NCBI GenBank assembly: GCA_946481405.1
Contig: CAMLNY010000031.1
Coordinates: 1-8,205, forward strand
Source: an uncultured Brevundimonas sp.
GTDB lineage: Bacteria > Pseudomonadota > Alphaproteobacteria > Caulobacterales > Caulobacteraceae
DNA: 8,205 bases
Direction of reading: 5' to 3'
Positions 6,165 through 8,205 of this stretch are shown here, one piece after another. Numbering within the stretch: position 1 is the first letter of the stretch; each line of letters starts with the position of its first letter. Position numbers and translations under genes: made by a program. The notes under the pieces were generated by a model, which was given only the letters and a program-made list of their open reading frames with translations, made no database searches and was not told where the DNA came from.

Positions 6165-8205
6165 ATGGGATCGCTTACTCGCGCGAACGCCGCGCGCAAC
6201 GCCGCCAAGGGCGCGGCCAAGGCCAACACCACCAAGGGTCAACAGATCGGCGAGGTCAGCCTCGGCGAACGGCTGAAGTACGGCTTCGACAAGTCGATGT
6301 CAGGCGGGGCCATGGCCCTCGTCGGCTGGCTGGGTCTGGTGACCCTGATCACCATCCTGTTCGCGGCGACCGTCCTGACCCTGACCCGCTGGGGTCCGGA
6401 CGGCGGCTGGAGCTTCATCGAGGCCCTGTGGCAGTCGCTGATGCGGACCACCGACGCCGGCACCGTCGCCGGCGACGCAGGCTGGCCGTTCCGTGGGCTG
6501 AACCTGTTCGTCACCGCCATGGGCATCCTGGTCTTCTCGGCCCTGATCTCGGTCATCTCGGCCGGTCTGGACGCCAAGATCGAAGAGGCGCGCAAGGGCC
6601 GTTCGCGCGTCTTGGAGAGCGAGCACACCATCATCCTGAACTGGTCGGCCTCGATCTTCGACATCATCTCCGAACTGGTCATCGCCAACGAGAGCCGGAA
6701 GAACCCGCGCATCGTCATCATGGCCAATAAGGACAAGATCGAGATGGAGGACGAGATCGCCGACAAGGTCGAGGATCTCAAGAACACGCAGATCATCTGC
6801 CGCTCGGGCGATCCGACCGACCTGTTCGACCTGTCGATCGTCAACCCCCAGGCCTGTCGCTCGATCATCGTGGTTTCGCCCGAAGGCGTGGACGATCCCG
6901 ACAGCCAGGTCATCAAGACGGTCCTGGCCCTGACCAACGATCCGAAGCGCCGCGAGGAGCGCTATCTGATCGCCGCCGAGCTGCGTGACGCCAGGAACGC
7001 CGAAGTCGCCCGCATCGTCGGCGGCGACGAGGTCCAGCTGGTGCTGGCCGACGACCTGATCTCGCGCATCGTGGTCCAGTCCAGCCGTCAGGCGGGCCTG
7101 TCGGCCGTCTATTCCGAGCTGCTCGATTTCGACGGCTGCGAAATCTACACGACCGAGCTGGAGGAACTGGTCGGCGTCACATACGGCGACGCCATCATGG
7201 GCTATGAGGACTCGGCCCTGATCGGCCTGCGCTATCCCGACGGCCGGGTGAAGATGAACCCGCCGATGGACGAGGTCATCACTGCCGGTTCGCGCGCGAT
7301 CATCATCGCCGAGGACGACGCCTCCATCAAAATGACCCCCCTGCCGGACGAGGCCGTCGACGCCTCGGCCATGCGCAAGCCCAAGGCGGTGCGCCGCTCG
7401 GCCGAACGCACCCTGATCATCGGCTGGAATCGCCGCGGCCCGATGATCGCCTATGAGCTGTCGAAATACGTCAAGCCGGGTTCGCTGCTGACCGTGGCCG
7501 CCGACACCCCGGGCTTCGCCGAGGAAATCCGCTCGATGCCGCTCGGCTCGAAAAACATGAAGGTCGAGGCCAAGGTGATCGACACCAGCCATTCGGCGTC
7601 GATCGAGGCGCTGGACCCGGTCAGCTATGACTCCATCATGGTGCTGGGCTATTCGCCGGCGGCCACCGCCGAGCTGGCCGACTCCCGCACGCTCATCACC
7701 CTGCTGCATCTGCGCAAACTGTCCGAGCGGCTGGGCCAGCACATCTCGGTGGTGTCGGAGATGATCGACATCCGGAACCGCGAACTGGCCGAGGTCACCC
7801 GCGCCGACGACTTCGTGGTGTCCAACAAGCTGGTCTCCCTCATGCTCGCCCAGGCGTCTGAAAACGAATACCTGTCGTCGATCTTCGACGACCTGCTGGA
7901 TGAGGACGGGTCCGAAATCTACATGCGCCCGGTCGGCGACTATGTGGACCTGTCGGGGCCGGTGACCTTCTACACCATCGCCGAGGCCGCCCGTCAGCGC
8001 GGCGAGACCGCCATCGGCTATCGCAGGAAGCGCGAGTCCGAGGACGACGACGGCCGCAACATGGGCGGCGTCGTGGTCAATCCGTCCAAGTCCGAGGCGC
8101 TGGACTATCTGCCGCTGCTGATAGGCGGTCTGCTGATGCTGCTGTTCTGCATCGAGCACCTGATCGCGCTCGGCCACCGGCGGATCGCCTTCCTCGGCGA
8201 CCGCC
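6165..8205 (+). CDS. CASTOR/POLLUX-type ion channel, truncated by a mosaic 3' end
   Basis: The frame is open from ATG 6165 to the window edge (680 codons). A basic, Ala-rich N terminus precedes SLGERLKYGFDKSMS and a first membrane helix (about residues 47-73). A pore-loop-like segment with TTDAGTVAGDAGW (95-107) follows, then a second helix (about 112-134). The acidic DAGTVAGD resembles the DPGTMGGD-like filter of bacterial CASTOR homologues. The cytoplasmic part starts with EHTIILNWSASIFDIISELV, an RCK/Rossmann-like domain, and a second such unit begins near residue 416 (TLIIGWNRRGPMIAYELS). The family is a two-helix cation channel with RCK gating domains; plant members conduct calcium or potassium in nuclear envelopes, while the bacterial role is unclear. 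The match continues to VVVNPSKSEALDYLP (~650) and then stops. The start is the only in-frame ATG before the conserved part. No stop codon is reached. Confidence 0.85.
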   Translation, partial: MGSLTRANAARNAAKGAAKANTTKGQQIGEVSLGERLKYGFDKSMSGGAMALVGWLGLVTLITILFAATVLTLTRWGPDGGWSFIEALWQSLMRTTDAGTVAGDAGWPFRGLNLFVTAMGILVFSALISVISAGLDAKIEEARKGRSRVLESEHTIILNWSASIFDIISELVIANESRKNPRIVIMANKDKIEMEDEIADKVEDLKNTQIICRSGDPTDLFDLSIVNPQACRSIIVVSPEGVDDPDSQVIKTVLALTNDPKRREERYLIAAELRDARNAEVARIVGGDEVQLVLADDLISRIVVQSSRQAGLSAVYSELLDFDGCEIYTTELEELVGVTYGDAIMGYEDSALIGLRYPDGRVKMNPPMDEVITAGSRAIIIAEDDASIKMTPLPDEAVDASAMRKPKAVRRSAERTLIIGWNRRGPMIAYELSKYVKPGSLLTVAADTPGFAEEIRSMPLGSKNMKVEAKVIDTSHSASIEALDPVSYDSIMVLGYSPAATAELADSRTLITLLHLRKLSERLGQHISVVSEMIDIRNRELAEVTRADDFVVSNKLVSLMLAQASENEYLSSIFDDLLDEDGSEIYMRPVGDYVDLSGPVTFYTIAEAARQRGETAIGYRRKRESEDDDGRNMGGVVVNPSKSEALDYLPLLIGGLLMLLFCIEHLIALGHRRIAFLGDR
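8106..8205 (+). other. Mosaic tail: DctQ-like then LacI-like sequence fused to the channel
   Basis: From Y648 the frame no longer resembles a channel C terminus, where a segment like GDxLIVLAE is expected. YLPLLIGGLLMLLFCIEHLI reads like the last membrane helix of a TRAP-transporter small permease (DctQ). It then runs without a break into HLIALGHRRIAFLGDR, which reads like the periplasmic-binding-like domain of a LacI-family repressor. YLP is plausible at the first join and HLIAL at the second, so each join sits in sequence common to both partners. Such chaining through short identities suggests a chimeric read or a contig-edge misassembly, not a gene fusion. Assignments are from motif recognition. 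Confidence 0.65.

Noticed and set aside
6300..8177. Long reverse-strand ORF (625 codons) and a forward ORF at 6092-6730
   Set aside because: Both are shadows of the channel gene at 6165-8205, whose product has clear membrane helices and RCK-like blocks. The shadow products are repetitive in His, Asp, Arg and Gly.
1..8205. CRISPR arrays, tRNA/rRNA genes, insertion sequences, integrases
   Set aside because: I saw no regularly spaced repeats, no tRNA- or rRNA-like sequence, and no transposase or integrase motif on either strand.

Overview
The window looks like high-GC alphaproteobacterial chromosome, probably Caulobacterales and possibly Brevundimonas, with a lower-GC accessory segment at its left end. 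That placement is inferred from base composition and from the style of the PolA, GloA and ion-channel proteins; no rRNA or other decisive marker is present. Composition changes sharply: I counted 23 G+C of 60 bases at 1561-1620, inside the accessory gene, and 48 of 60 at 2401-2460, inside polA.

Left part (1-2028): the tail of an unidentified forward gene (2-178), a small reverse-strand ORF (175-339), and then a gene matching the AvcD/DcdV anti-phage cytidine-nucleotide deaminases. In that family a degenerate P-loop kinase-like domain is followed by a zinc-dependent dCMP/dCTP deaminase domain. Here an in-frame TAG (985-987) lies between the two domains. From 427 to 2028 the frame holds 533 sense-length codons, about the full length of the family, so this is either a nonsense-mutated gene or a two-polypeptide version. 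Its stop codon overlaps the polA stop codon tail to tail (CTAG, 2025-2028).

Middle (2025-5987, reverse strand): gloA (glyoxalase I), a predicted lipoprotein resembling DUF6655, and polA, in that transcriptional order. gloA and the lipoprotein gene are coupled by a TGATG overlap, and polA begins 55 bp further on. PolA keeps every catalytic motif of its 5'-nuclease, proofreading and polymerase domains, but lacks about 20 residues just after the O helix of the fingers. This looks like a 60-bp in-frame deletion whose junction lies at a GGCCGGCC palindrome.

Right part (6165-8205, forward): a CASTOR/POLLUX-type ion channel with two membrane helices, an acidic pore loop and RCK-like domains, open to the window edge. 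Its last ~100 bases stop matching the channel family. They read first like the end of a TRAP-transporter small subunit (DctQ) and then like a LacI-family repressor segment, joined through short shared motifs. A chimeric assembly or contig-edge artefact is the simplest explanation.

The most interesting items are the split AvcD-like defence gene directly abutting polA, the fingers deletion in PolA, and the mosaic tail. The mosaic tail is a reason to check read support before giving biological weight to the other two lesions.
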